A DNA stretch of 64,000 bases from JAVDCA01 sp035293985 (GTDB lineage Bacteria > Pseudomonadota > Alphaproteobacteria > Rhizobiales > Xanthobacteraceae). Position numbers and translations under genes: made by a program. The notes beneath the pieces are model-generated. The model saw only the letters and a list, made by a program, of their open reading frames with translations. It ran no database searches and was not told the origin of the DNA. Below, in pieces: positions 49,503-58,380 of the stretch (position 1 is its first letter; each line of letters begins with the position of its first letter). The stretch covers positions 62,001 to 126,000 of the forward strand of contig DATGLS010000037.1 of assembly GCA_035293985.1 (NCBI GenBank). Direction: 5' to 3'.

Positions 49503-51017
49503 ATGGCGACGCAAGCGGCAACCGGCGAGGCTCGTGCGACGAGTGCCTCGATGCGCAGCGGGGCCGAGCTGCTGCGGTCGCTCGACGACGGCCGGCAGGT
49601 GTTTCTCGACGGTGAGCGCGTCGGCAAGGTGGTCGAGCATCCGGCCTTCCGTGAGGCGGCGCGCCAGATCGCGCGGCTGCTCGACATCGCGGCGGCACCC
49701 GAGCTGCGTGAGCGCATGACCTTTGTCTCGCCTAAGACCGGCGCCCCGGTGTGGCGTGCCTGGCAGATTCCCCGCACCCACGCCGACCTCAAGGCGAAGC
49801 GCCTCTTTTCCGAGGCCTGGGCGGAGGCGACCTTCGGCCTGATGGGGCGCACGCCCGATCACGTCGCCGGCTTCTTCACCGGCTTTGCGGCGGTGCCGCG
49901 CGTGTTCGCCGCAGGCGGCCAGCAGTTCGCCGACAACGTGGTGCGCTTCTACGAGGAGTGCCGCGACAACCATCTGTATGCGAGCTACGCCATCGTGCCG
50001 CCGCAGATCGACCGCTCGAAGCCCGCGCACAGGCAGAGCGACCCGGCGCTCTACGCCGGCGTCGTCAAGGAGCGCGACGACGGTATCGTCATCGCGGGCG
50101 CGCAGCAGCTCGCGACCGCCGCAGTGTTCAGCGACTATCTGCATCTCGCCTGCATTCATCCGCTGCAGCCGGGCGATGAGAACTACGCCAACGCGGTCGC
50201 GGTGCCGATCAACGCGCCCGGTCTCAAGCTCTACCCGCGCCGCCCCTTCGCGCGCGAGCGGATGAGTTCGCTCGACTATCCGCTCACCAGCCGGTTCGAC
50301 GAGGCGGACTGCTTCTGCGTGTTCGACGACGTCTTCGTCCCGTGGGAGCGCGTGTTCATCTATCGCAATCTCGAGGTCTCGCGCGATCAGTGGTGGAAGA
50401 CGCCGGCGCACCTCTACGGCAATCACCAGGCGCAGTGCCGCTACGCCACCAAGCTGCGCTTCATGATGGGCCTCGCCAAACGCATGAACGAGATGACGGG
50501 TAACGACGCCAACCCCGCGGTCGCGATCCAGATGGGCGAGCTCGCCGCCTTCGCGACCATCGTCGATTCGATGCTGCAGGCGCACGAGACCACCGCGACC
50601 GTCGACGCCGACGGGATCCTGTGGCCGTCGCAGACGACGCTCTATTCCGTCATGGCGCTGCAATCCGAGCTCAATGGCCGCATGCTGGAGATCATCCGCG
50701 AGCTCGCCGGCGCCGCCATGATCACGCTGCCGTCCTCGGCACGCGATTTCGACGATCCGACGATCGCCGCCGACATCGACCGCTACATGCAATCCGGCAA
50801 GGCGGATGCCAGGACCCGCGTCGCCACACTGCGCATGGTGTGGGATTTCCTCGGGACCGAGTTCGGCAGCCGCCACGCGCAGTACGAAAAGTTCTACGGC
50901 GGCGCCTCGTTCCTGGTGAAGCAGAACGTCAACCGCTTCTTCGACTACAAGCGCGCGACCGCGATGGTGGATGCGGCGCTGGCGCTGCCTGCGGTCGAGC
51001 CCGCGCGACATCTGTAA
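49503..51017 (+). CDS. HpaB-type (4-hydroxyphenylacetate 3-monooxygenase family) flavin monooxygenase
   Basis: 504 residues from ATG 49503. Typical family segments are RTPDHVAGFFTGF, NHLYASYAIVPPQIDRSKP, ATAAVFSDYLHLACIHPL, SSLDYPLTSRFDEADCFCVFDDVFVPWERVF and the C-terminal DFLGTEFGSRHAQYEKFYGG. HpaB/TftD enzymes are two-component, FADH2-dependent phenol hydroxylases; pyrrole-2-carboxylate monooxygenase and others share the fold. The small flavin reductase partner is not adjacent. Together with the MarR regulator and the ABC importer downstream it suggests uptake and hydroxylation of an aromatic compound. Confidence 0.9.
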   Translation: MATQAATGEARATSASMRSGAELLRSLDDGRQVFLDGERVGKVVEHPAFREAARQIARLLDIAAAPELRERMTFVSPKTGAPVWRAWQIPRTHADLKAKRLFSEAWAEATFGLMGRTPDHVAGFFTGFAAVPRVFAAGGQQFADNVVRFYEECRDNHLYASYAIVPPQIDRSKPAHRQSDPALYAGVVKERDDGIVIAGAQQLATAAVFSDYLHLACIHPLQPGDENYANAVAVPINAPGLKLYPRRPFARERMSSLDYPLTSRFDEADCFCVFDDVFVPWERVFIYRNLEVSRDQWWKTPAHLYGNHQAQCRYATKLRFMMGLAKRMNEMTGNDANPAVAIQMGELAAFATIVDSMLQAHETTATVDADGILWPSQTTLYSVMALQSELNGRMLEIIRELAGAAMITLPSSARDFDDPTIAADIDRYMQSGKADARTRVATLRMVWDFLGTEFGSRHAQYEKFYGGASFLVKQNVNRFFDYKRATAMVDAALALPAVEPARHL

Positions 51018-51101
51018 ACACGACGGCAGCCGCCGTGTGACGACGCGACAGGGGACGCGCCGCCCGCTTTGCTGTTACACCTTCTGCCCTGGGGTCCGTG
51101 G

Positions 51102-51914
51102 ATGGACGTGCTGGTCGAGAACGTGACGCAGGTCTGGGGCGGCGGCAGTCGCGCCGAGGTCGTTGCGCTCGACCATTTCTCGCATCGGTTCCGCTCCGGC
51201 CGCTTTTCCTGCCTGCTCGGCCCGAGCGGCTGCGGCAAGAGCACACTGGTGCAGATCGTCGGCGGTCTGGAGCGCGCGACCTCGGGGGCGGTCCGCATCG
51301 AGGATCCGGCGGCGCCGTCGCTCGCGCGGCCGCTCGGCGCCGACTCGGTGATGGTGTGGCAGACCCTGAACTTGTTTCCCTGGCGCAGCGTGATCGACAA
51401 TGTCGCGTTCGGCCTCGAGGTGCGCGGCATCCCGGCCGCCGAGCGTTACGCCCGCGCGCGTACCCTGATCGCCTCGGTCGGCCTGCGCGGCTTCGAGAGC
51501 CACCTGCCGGGGCAGCTCTCGGGCGGCATGCGTCAGCGCGTCGCGCTCGCGCGCGCCCTGATCATGGAGCGGCCGATCCTGCTGATGGACGAGCCGTTCG
51601 CGGCGCTCGATGCGCAGACGAAGATCGTGATGCAGGAGGAGCTGCTGCGCATCTTCGAGGCCACCCGCAAGACCATCCTGTTCGTCACCCACGCGATCGA
51701 GGAGGCGATCCTGCTCGGCGACGAGGTGGTCGTGATGACGGCGCGTCCCGGCCGCATCAAGGAGGTTATCGCGGTCGACCTTCCGCGCCCGCGCGCGCTG
51801 GAGATGGTCGGCTCCCCCGAGTTCGGCGCGCTGTTCGATCGCACCTTCCACCTCATCCGCGAGGAGGTGACCGCCGCGATGCGCCAGCAAGACGCGATGG
51901 CGTCCGCCTCATGA
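51102..51914 (+). CDS. ABC transporter ATP-binding protein (nitrate/sulfonate/taurine type)
   Basis: 270 residues from ATG 51102. Walker A GPSGCGKSTL, signature LSGGMRQRVALARAL, Walker B ILLMDEPFAALD and the switch His in FVTHAIEEA are all present. It belongs to the SsuB/TauB/NrtD branch, which energises import of oxyanions, sulfonates or small aromatic acids. The gene overlaps the permease gene by ATGA at 51911 and starts 84 bp after the HpaB-type gene, so it probably shares that operon. Confidence 0.94.
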   Translation: MDVLVENVTQVWGGGSRAEVVALDHFSHRFRSGRFSCLLGPSGCGKSTLVQIVGGLERATSGAVRIEDPAAPSLARPLGADSVMVWQTLNLFPWRSVIDNVAFGLEVRGIPAAERYARARTLIASVGLRGFESHLPGQLSGGMRQRVALARALIMERPILLMDEPFAALDAQTKIVMQEELLRIFEATRKTILFVTHAIEEAILLGDEVVVMTARPGRIKEVIAVDLPRPRALEMVGSPEFGALFDRTFHLIREEVTAAMRQQDAMASAS

Positions 51915-52717
51915 GGCAGGGCCGGGCAAAGGGCGCCGCAAAGGGCGTGGGGCGGCTCGCGGAACGCATCCTGCCGATCGCGAGCGTCGTCCTGTTCGTG
52001 CTCGGCTGGGAAGCCTTCGTGCGGGTGCGCGGCATCGCGCCGATCTTTCTGCCGGCGCCGTCGGCGATCGCCGTCTACCTCTGGCGCATGATCCTGGACG
52101 GCACGATGGCGTATAACCTCGGCGTCACGCTGCTGCGCATCTTCGCGGGCTTTGCGGTCGCGGCGGTGACCGGCGTCGCGCTCGGCGTCCTCATGGGCAT
52201 GTCGCGCGTCGTCGCGGCGGTCGCCGACGTGTGGATCGCGGCGCTCTATCCGCTGCCGAAGATCTCCCTCATCCCGCTGCTGATCATCTGGCTCGGGACC
52301 GGCGAGGCCTACCGCATCGTCATCAGCGCAGTGACGGCGTTCTTCCCGATCGTCATCAGCACCTACGCGGGCATCCGCCAGACCGACCGCGGCCTGATCA
52401 AGGCCGCGCAGGACCTCGGCGCCAATGCGCGCCAGATCCAGCTCAAGGTCGTCATCCCGGCCGCGATCCCCAGCATCTTCGCGGGCCTGCATCTCGGCAT
52501 GGGCGTGACCATCATCCTGATCGTCGCCGCCGAGATGATCGGCGGATCGAGCCAGAGCGGCATGGGCTATCTGCTGATCAATGCCGGGCAGGTGATGGAG
52601 ACCGAGAAGGTCTTCGCCAGCCTGGTGGTGCTTGCGGTGGTGGGGGCGATTGTCATCAAATTGCAGCAGTGGACCGATCGGTTGGTCGCGCCTTGGGCGC
52701 ACCGCGACGATCGCTGA
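51911..52717 (+). CDS. ABC transporter permease (SsuC/TauC type)
   Basis: 268 residues. Six membrane segments, with the EAA loop YPLPKISLIPLLIIWLGTGEAYRI and later GANARQIQLKVVIPAAIPSIF, the ATPase-coupling site of the SsuC/TauC permease family. ATG 51911 overlaps the ATPase stop. The N-terminus is basic and cytoplasmic (RQGRAKGAAKGVGRLAE). Works as a homodimer with the ATP-binding protein encoded upstream and the binding protein encoded downstream. Confidence 0.94.
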   Translation: MRQGRAKGAAKGVGRLAERILPIASVVLFVLGWEAFVRVRGIAPIFLPAPSAIAVYLWRMILDGTMAYNLGVTLLRIFAGFAVAAVTGVALGVLMGMSRVVAAVADVWIAALYPLPKISLIPLLIIWLGTGEAYRIVISAVTAFFPIVISTYAGIRQTDRGLIKAAQDLGANARQIQLKVVIPAAIPSIFAGLHLGMGVTIILIVAAEMIGGSSQSGMGYLLINAGQVMETEKVFASLVVLAVVGAIVIKLQQWTDRLVAPWAHRDDR

Positions 52718-52729
52718 AGGGAGTGGAGC

Positions 52730-53791
52730 ATGAACGGGTTTGCACGCAGTCGGGCCGTCCTCGCGGCGATCCTCGCCGCCGTTGTCGTGGCGGGCACAGG
52801 CATCGCGCATGCCGCCGACTTGGTCCGCGTCGGCGAGGGCCCCTTCATCACCGGTGGGGCGTTCTTCATCGCGCGCGACAAGGGCTACTTCAAGCGGCTC
52901 GGCATCGACATCGAGACCAAGAGCTTCATCGACGGCGCCTTCGCGGTGCCGGCGATGATCTCGGGCGAGCTCGACGTCGCGCTGATGACGCCGAACGCGA
53001 GCCTGTTCAACAGCGTCGCCAAGGGCGCGCCGCTCGTGCTCTTCCTCGATCGCGGCAGCAACCGCAAGGGTCTCGCCTACACGCTGGTGAACGTGACGCA
53101 AGCGCAGTACGACGCCGGCGTCCGCTCGCTCGCTGATTTCGCCAAGCTCAAGGGCAAGCGTATGGGCGTGGGCGCGCTCGGCAGCATCAATCAGTACAAC
53201 CTCGCCCAGGCGCTGTTGCGGGCCGGCCTCGACCCGGCGAAGGACGTCCACTGGGTCGTCAACGTCTCGCAGCCCGACCTGATGAAGATGCTCGGCCAGG
53301 GCCAGGTCGACGCCACCGATCTGGCGTGGCAGTTCGGCGTGTTCGCGCAGCAGAGCAGGTGGGGCCCGATCGTCGTGCCCGACGATCAGATCGTGCCGGA
53401 CGCGGCGATCGGCATGTACGCGGCTCGCCGCGACTTCCTCACCAAGGACCACGATGTGGCCGTGCGCTTCGCCATGGCCTATCTCCATGCCGCCAAGGAG
53501 TTCAACGCCGCCGCCCTCGCGCCGGACCGATATCCCGGCATCGTCGACATCCTCGCCAAGAACACGGCGCTCAATAAACCCGAGCTGGTGAAGAAGATCG
53601 CGCCCAACTGGTCCTACATCAGCGAGACCGGGCTGCCGCTCGTCGACTCGATCATGAGCATGCAGGACTTCTGGAGCGGCAAGTATTTCAACTATGTCGA
53701 AAAGAAGGTCACGCGCGAGCAGCTGTTCGATCTCTCGATCGCCGAGGAAGCGCTGGCGCGGCTCGACAAGGAGAAGCCGTTCGCGAAGTGA
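52730..53791 (+). CDS. ABC transporter substrate-binding protein (SsuA/THI5-like)
   Basis: 353 residues with a signal peptide (RAVLAAILAAVVVAGTGIAHA). The mature protein has the type 2 periplasmic binding fold of the SsuA/NMT1 group: VRVGEGPFITGGAFFIARDKGYFKRLGID, SGELDVALMTPNASLF and LKGKRMGVGALGSIN. It captures the ligand for the permease and ATPase just upstream (12-bp gap). The ligand is probably an aromatic or other organic acid used by the surrounding genes, which is inference. Confidence 0.92.
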   Translation: MNGFARSRAVLAAILAAVVVAGTGIAHAADLVRVGEGPFITGGAFFIARDKGYFKRLGIDIETKSFIDGAFAVPAMISGELDVALMTPNASLFNSVAKGAPLVLFLDRGSNRKGLAYTLVNVTQAQYDAGVRSLADFAKLKGKRMGVGALGSINQYNLAQALLRAGLDPAKDVHWVVNVSQPDLMKMLGQGQVDATDLAWQFGVFAQQSRWGPIVVPDDQIVPDAAIGMYAARRDFLTKDHDVAVRFAMAYLHAAKEFNAAALAPDRYPGIVDILAKNTALNKPELVKKIAPNWSYISETGLPLVDSIMSMQDFWSGKYFNYVEKKVTREQLFDLSIAEEALARLDKEKPFAK

Positions 53792-53803
53792 GCGGCGAGG
53801 CGA

Positions 53804-55234
53804 TCAGCGGCTCTTGCCCATGAGGGCATCGCCCCACTTCGCTTCGATCGCCCGCGCGTCCTCGGCCGAGATCGCCGACACCGTCGGAAACCGATCCTTC
53901 CAGGCGAACGGCTTCACGGCCTCGATGATCAGCTTCGAATGCGAGGTCACGCCGCGCTCGCGATCCGCCGGTGCGATGCGCGGGTCGAGGGCCGAGCTCC
54001 AGGCGTTGCGCACGATGTCGACCTGCTCGGCCGGCTCGCAGCGGGTGGTGATCGCCCACATCACGTCGTTGATGTCGGAGGGGTCGACATCGTCGTCGAC
54101 CACGACCACGAGCCGCCCCATGTAGCTCTGCGCCGCCGCGATCAGCGCGGCGCGCTTGGCGTGGCCGTCGTAGCGCTGGCGCAGCGCCACCACCGTCATC
54201 AGCTGGGCGACGTGCTGCCACACGCCGACGATATCGGTGACGCCGGCGGCCTCCAGATTGCTCCAGATGCCGGCGGCGCGCAGCGGCAGGCCGAAATGAA
54301 AGCGCGGCGGCTTCATCGGCGGCGAGCCGAGCAGGATCGGATCGGTCCGGTGATGCGCGGCGGTCACCCGCATCACCGGGCAGGGGCGCTTGTCGTTCGC
54401 GTAATAGCCGGTGAACTCGCCGAACGGTCCCTCGAGCAGCGTCTCCTTGGTCGGCGGCATCAGCTCGCCTTCGAGCACGATCTCGGCGAGCGCCGGGATC
54501 GGCAGGCCGGTCACCGGCCCGCGGCAGACCTCGACCGGCGCGCCCTTGATCGCGCCGGCGAAATCGTACTCGCAGGCGCCTTCCGGCAGGTATTCGAAGC
54601 CGGCGATGAACAGCGCCGGATCCTCGCCGTTGACGAGCGCGATCGGGCAGGGCTCGCCGCGGTCCCAGTATTTTCGCGCGATGATCGCGCCGTGGCGGCC
54701 GGCGTGGTCGAACTGGATGGTGACGAGGTGGCGCGCATGCACCTGCACGCGATAGATCGAGGCGTTGATCCACCCGCTCTCCGGATCGCGCATGATCACG
54801 AGGCTGCCGGAGCCGATGAACGGCCCGCCATCCTGGCGGTGCCAGTGCGGCGCCGGAAACCTGGCGAGGTCGACGTCGTCCTCGCGGGCGGAGTTCTCCA
54901 GGAAGGCAGCGGTCGCGATCTCGACCGGCGCGATCATCTTGAGGCCCTGCCGCTTCGCCATCCACGCCTTGAGCGCGTCGAGCGGCCGCAGCATCGGGTC
55001 GACGCCGAGCGCCAGCGCGGCTCGCTGCGGGTTGGTGGTCGCGTTGGTGAAGACGCGAAAGCCTCGTGTGAGGCCCTTGATGTCGTCGAACAGCAGGGCG
55101 GGACAGTCCGGCTGTCCGGCCGCGACCTCGGTGACGCCGCCAATCTCATATAAGGAATCGGCGCCGTTGATGCGGCGCAATGCGCCGAGCTCATCGACCC
55201 GAGAGATGAATTCACGAAGATCTTTGTAGGGCAC
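53804..55234 (-). CDS. UbiD family prenylated-FMN decarboxylase
   Basis: 476 residues. The N-terminal MPYKDLREFISRVDELGALRRI and segments PCPIALVNGEDPALFIAG, GAPVEVCRGPVTGLPIPALAEIVLEGE, GPFGEFTGYY and VDDDVDPSDINDVMWAITTR match UbiD decarboxylases. These use prenylated FMN to remove or add CO2 on aromatic or alpha,beta-unsaturated acids. The Glu-Arg-Glu active-site elements lie in these blocks. The prenyltransferase UbiX is not in the window. It lies at the end of the minus-strand catabolic cluster. Confidence 0.93.
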   Translation of the reverse strand: MPYKDLREFISRVDELGALRRINGADSLYEIGGVTEVAAGQPDCPALLFDDIKGLTRGFRVFTNATTNPQRAALALGVDPMLRPLDALKAWMAKRQGLKMIAPVEIATAAFLENSAREDDVDLARFPAPHWHRQDGGPFIGSGSLVIMRDPESGWINASIYRVQVHARHLVTIQFDHAGRHGAIIARKYWDRGEPCPIALVNGEDPALFIAGFEYLPEGACEYDFAGAIKGAPVEVCRGPVTGLPIPALAEIVLEGELMPPTKETLLEGPFGEFTGYYANDKRPCPVMRVTAAHHRTDPILLGSPPMKPPRFHFGLPLRAAGIWSNLEAAGVTDIVGVWQHVAQLMTVVALRQRYDGHAKRAALIAAAQSYMGRLVVVVDDDVDPSDINDVMWAITTRCEPAEQVDIVRNAWSSALDPRIAPADRERGVTSHSKLIIEAVKPFAWKDRFPTVSAISAEDARAIEAKWGDALMGKSR

Positions 55235-55253
55235 TGGCTATCCACCCGGTTTA

Positions 55254-55371
55254 CCGTCATGCCGCGCGAAAGCGGGGCATCCAGTATCCCCGAAAGGCGA
55301 GGGAGCGCGCCAGGGTGCCAAACGCATGTGTCACGGCGCACTGGATCGCCCGCTTTCGCGGGCGATGACGG
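55254..55371. repeat. Palindromic repeat, family E
   Basis: CCGTCATGCCGCGCGAAAGC at the left and a matching GCTTTCGCGGGCGATGACGG at the right, with ATCCAGT and ACTGGAT inside, give a nested palindrome between the EutA-like and UbiD-type genes. No second copy was found in the window. Confidence 0.7.
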
Positions 55372-55383
55372 TGGGAGATATCG

Positions 55384-56922
55384 TCAGGTCGCCGCCGCCG
55401 CTTCCTTCTTCCACTCCTGCCCGAGCGCGGCGCTGGTCGGAAAGATCAGCGACTTGATCACCACCGGCACCGCGCCGGAGCTCTCCAGCATCTCGCCGAT
55501 GTCGATGTAGTCGAACTCCTTGAGGTCGAGCCCGTCGATCGAGACGATCGGGTTGGCGAGCTTCATCTCCTCGCGGAAATGAATGCCGATCAGCCCGCCG
55601 ACGTCGCCGTCGCCGGCGAGGACGATCGGCAGGTGTTTTGCGACCCGCGACGCGAGCCCGCCGGCGACGCCGCGGCAGAAGGCATCGAGCCGCTGGAACG
55701 TCGCCGAGCCGCGCCACGGCACGAACACCGCGACAGGTCCATCCGCCTCGGCGAGGTCGAGCCGTGCCAGCACCGCCTCGATCGCCTCGGAGATCGCGTT
55801 CGCCTCGACCGTCTCGCCGTCGAGCGGAAGCTGCGGCGCGATCACGGGCACGTTGCGCAGCGGCAGCGCGCTCATCGGCGAGACGAAGATGGTGCTGCCG
55901 CTCACCTGTGTCGTGTACTGCGATGCGCCGATCACGGTGGCGCGGATGCCTTCGGTCGGCTTCTCCAGCCGCACGCCCCAGTCGGCGATGCGCTTGCGGA
56001 TTTCCTCGCCCAGCAGCGCGCCGAGATCGCCGAAGCTCTGCTTTTCCCAGCCGAAGATGTATTCGGCGACGCCGCCCGAGAACGTCACCTCGTCGATGTG
56101 CCCGCGGTACGGCAGGGGATCGAGCCGCAACAGGTCGGTCGCCCCGAGCTTCGGCACACCGCCGCGCATCGCCTCGAACAGCCGGTCGGCCATCGCGGCC
56201 GCGAGCGCGCGTGCGTCGTCCTCGCCGAGCGTGCGGCCCAGCCCGATTTGCAGCCCGAGGTCGGCCGCGAAGTGCCGGCCCGCTTCCTCCACGCGCACGA
56301 CCTTGCGCTCCGCGTCGATGCAGACGAGCCGCGCGCCGATATCGGCTGCCGTGATCGCGACCACCTCGCCCTTGTGGCAGACGGCGATTTTCGCGGTGCC
56401 GCCGCCGACGTCGACATTCATCACCGTCGCCTCGTCGCGGATCGAGCGCGCGACCGCGCCCGACCCAAAGGCCGCCATCACGGTCTCCAGGCTGTCGCCC
56501 GCGCTCACCGCGACCAGCTTGCCGGCCTGGGCGGCAAAGAGCTCGCCGATGCGGCGCGCATTGCTGCGGCGGACCGCGACGCCGGTGAGGATCAACGCGC
56601 CGGCGTCGATCTCTTCCGGATCGACCATGGCGTTGTCGTACTGTTTGCGGATGAAGGCGCCGAGGGCGTCGGCGTCGATCTCGTCCGCCGAGGAGTACGG
56701 CGTGAGCAGGATGTCCGACTGGTAGAAGGTCTCGCGCTCGGTCACGACGTAGCGCGAGTCGAGCCGCTCCAGCACGATGCGCGAGAACACGAGATGCGAG
56801 GTCGACGAGCCGATGTCGACGCCGACGCTGAGCACGCAGATCTCGTCCTCGTCGACCAGCGATCGCCCGGTCGAGGAGAAGAAGATGCGCTCGCCGTCCG
56901 CGCCCTGTTCGATGGGGGGCAT
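55384..56922 (-). CDS. EutA-like ASKHA-fold protein (ammonia-lyase reactivase family)
   Basis: 512 residues from ATG 56922. The phosphate-binding loops of an actin-like ATPase are visible: VGVDIGSSTSHLVFS near residue 37 and VMNVDVGGGTAKIAV near 170, with VTFSGGVAEYIFG near 290. The overall length and these motifs match EutA, which exchanges damaged cobalamin on ethanolamine ammonia-lyase. But no eutB, eutC or other eut genes are in the window; the neighbours are bicupins and a UbiD decarboxylase. The true client enzyme is therefore unknown. Confidence 0.85.
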   Translation of the reverse strand: MPPIEQGADGERIFFSSTGRSLVDEDEICVLSVGVDIGSSTSHLVFSRIVLERLDSRYVVTERETFYQSDILLTPYSSADEIDADALGAFIRKQYDNAMVDPEEIDAGALILTGVAVRRSNARRIGELFAAQAGKLVAVSAGDSLETVMAAFGSGAVARSIRDEATVMNVDVGGGTAKIAVCHKGEVVAITAADIGARLVCIDAERKVVRVEEAGRHFAADLGLQIGLGRTLGEDDARALAAAMADRLFEAMRGGVPKLGATDLLRLDPLPYRGHIDEVTFSGGVAEYIFGWEKQSFGDLGALLGEEIRKRIADWGVRLEKPTEGIRATVIGASQYTTQVSGSTIFVSPMSALPLRNVPVIAPQLPLDGETVEANAISEAIEAVLARLDLAEADGPVAVFVPWRGSATFQRLDAFCRGVAGGLASRVAKHLPIVLAGDGDVGGLIGIHFREEMKLANPIVSIDGLDLKEFDYIDIGEMLESSGAVPVVIKSLIFPTSAALGQEWKKEAAAAT

Positions 56923-56952
56923 TTGGGTTGAGTCTCCACAGGCACCGTGCGT

Positions 56953-57038
56953 AGCCCGGATGGAGCGAAGCGAAATCCGGGGACGGCCCATCCGCGGAAG
57001 AGCTGTCCCCGCCTTACGCTGCGCTCCATGCGGGCTAC
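56953..57038. repeat. Dispersed palindromic repeat, family C
   Basis: GTAGCCCGGATGGAGCG at the left and CGCTCCATGCGGGCTAC at the right form arms with GATTTCG-type and CCGGGGACGG inner segments. A second copy lies at 61733-61820. It lies between the EutA-like gene and the first bicupin gene. Confidence 0.85.
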
Positions 57039-57048
57039 GAAAACACGG

Positions 57049-58263
57049 TTATTCCTTCGGCAATTCGCCTTTGTAGTTCTTGTCGTAGAACTGCGGGTCC
57101 ATGCGGTTGGTCGCGCCGTTGCGCTCGAGCGTCTCGGTGTATTCCTTGGCGATGAACGGATCCTCCATCCAGTAGGGAATCGCCGAGCCGCCTTCGGTGA
57201 TGTCCATGCCGGTGTAGTCGATGTGCTGCTCGCCGGGCGGGCCGGGCTCGCGGCCGGGATTGTGCGGGCCGAACCAGGCGGTCAGCCGCAGCGGCTCCTT
57301 CGAGGCGCCGAAATGCTGGTGGAACCAGCGCGCGCCGCCGGGCGCCGCCGACACCATTCCCACCGGCTCGTAATCGACGCGCTTGATCTCGTTCTGCTTT
57401 CCGTCCTTCCACGGGTTGACGCCGAGTCGCTCCGGCCACGTGTAGGTATAGCCCTTGCCCTTGATGCAGATCAGCACCGCCGCCGAGGTGTGGGCGTGCG
57501 CCTTGGAGTAGCGGCCGTTCTCGTGCTGGCCGATCCACAGATAGAACGTATTGCCGGTCATGAACGGCTCGACGCGGCGGAAACCGGGCGAGCGGCGGTT
57601 GTCGAGCGGCAGGTCGCAGTTGTCGATGTCGGGCACGAAGTTGGTGCGCCGCATGGCGAGGCCGCGCACCGGGTCGGGCTCGATGTCGTCCTTGTACTTG
57701 TAGAAGTCGTCGGCGCCCGAGAAGCGGTCGCGGAACTGATACGGACAGTCGAAGATCGCGCCCACATTGTTGATCAGGTTCATCAGGTTGGGCGCCGTGG
57801 TGCCGCCGAGCAGCAGCGCCGGCGCCGAGCTCGCGTTGACGATGCGGTGCCACGCGTTGACGGGAATCGAGAACAGCGAGCCCTTCTGCCACTCGAAAAC
57901 GTGGCGCTTCGAGTCCTTGTCGAGCCACACCTCCGTGGTGCCGCGCCCCTCCACCACGTAGTAGATCTCCTCGTAGATGTGCTTCTCGGCGTTGAGCGCG
58001 CCGGCGCCCGGCACCTCGACGACGTAGCAGCCCCATTTGCCTTCGGTGCCGTAGAGCTGGATGTAGGTGCCGCGGCCGCCGAGGCGTTTCCACGGCGCGA
58101 GCGGCAGGTTCTGCACCTTGCTCACGCCGATGTCGCGGAAGACCGGGATTCCCTCCGACTCCATGAACAGGTCGTAGGGCGTCTTCGGCCGGCCGAACTT
58201 GCCGAATCCGGCGCGCTTGCCGGCGGTGGGCTCGTGCCAGTGGGTGCCGGGGACGTCATGCAT
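57049..58263 (-). CDS. Bicupin protein, copy 1
   Basis: 404 residues from ATG 58263. Two cupin domains are seen. The first has EKHIYEEIYYVVEGRGTTEVW and the distal His in VNAWHRIVN; the second has SKAHAHTSAAVLICIKGKGYTYTW and FHQHFGASKEP. These give His/Glu sets able to hold a metal in each barrel, as in ring-cleaving dioxygenases of the gentisate type, though I cannot name the enzyme. It differs from copy 2 (58381-59595) at about two dozen of 404 positions, so it is a recent tandem duplicate. Confidence 0.85.
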   Translation of the reverse strand: MHDVPGTHWHEPTAGKRAGFGKFGRPKTPYDLFMESEGIPVFRDIGVSKVQNLPLAPWKRLGGRGTYIQLYGTEGKWGCYVVEVPGAGALNAEKHIYEEIYYVVEGRGTTEVWLDKDSKRHVFEWQKGSLFSIPVNAWHRIVNASSAPALLLGGTTAPNLMNLINNVGAIFDCPYQFRDRFSGADDFYKYKDDIEPDPVRGLAMRRTNFVPDIDNCDLPLDNRRSPGFRRVEPFMTGNTFYLWIGQHENGRYSKAHAHTSAAVLICIKGKGYTYTWPERLGVNPWKDGKQNEIKRVDYEPVGMVSAAPGGARWFHQHFGASKEPLRLTAWFGPHNPGREPGPPGEQHIDYTGMDITEGGSAIPYWMEDPFIAKEYTETLERNGATNRMDPQFYDKNYKGELPKE

Positions 58264-58300
58264 GGGTTCGCTCCTGAATTCGGGGCTCTCTTGGCACGAT

Positions 58301-58379
58301 GTCATTGCGAGCGAAGCGAAGCAATCTCGCCGCCTGGCGCGAGATTGCTTCGGCGCTCATCCGCGCGCCTCGCAATGAC
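58301..58379. repeat. Dispersed palindromic repeat, family A
   Basis: GTCATTGCGAG (58301-58311) with CTCGCAATGAC (58369-58379), and GCAATCTCGC with GCGAGATTGC inside, the same element as at 14733-14820. It sits in the 117-bp spacer between the two bicupin copies. Confidence 0.88.
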
Positions 58380-58380
58380 G

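Noticed and set aside
48816..51011. A 731-codon minus-strand frame
   Set aside because: Only its last 196 codons are real (MarR regulator). The rest is antisense to the HpaB-type monooxygenase.
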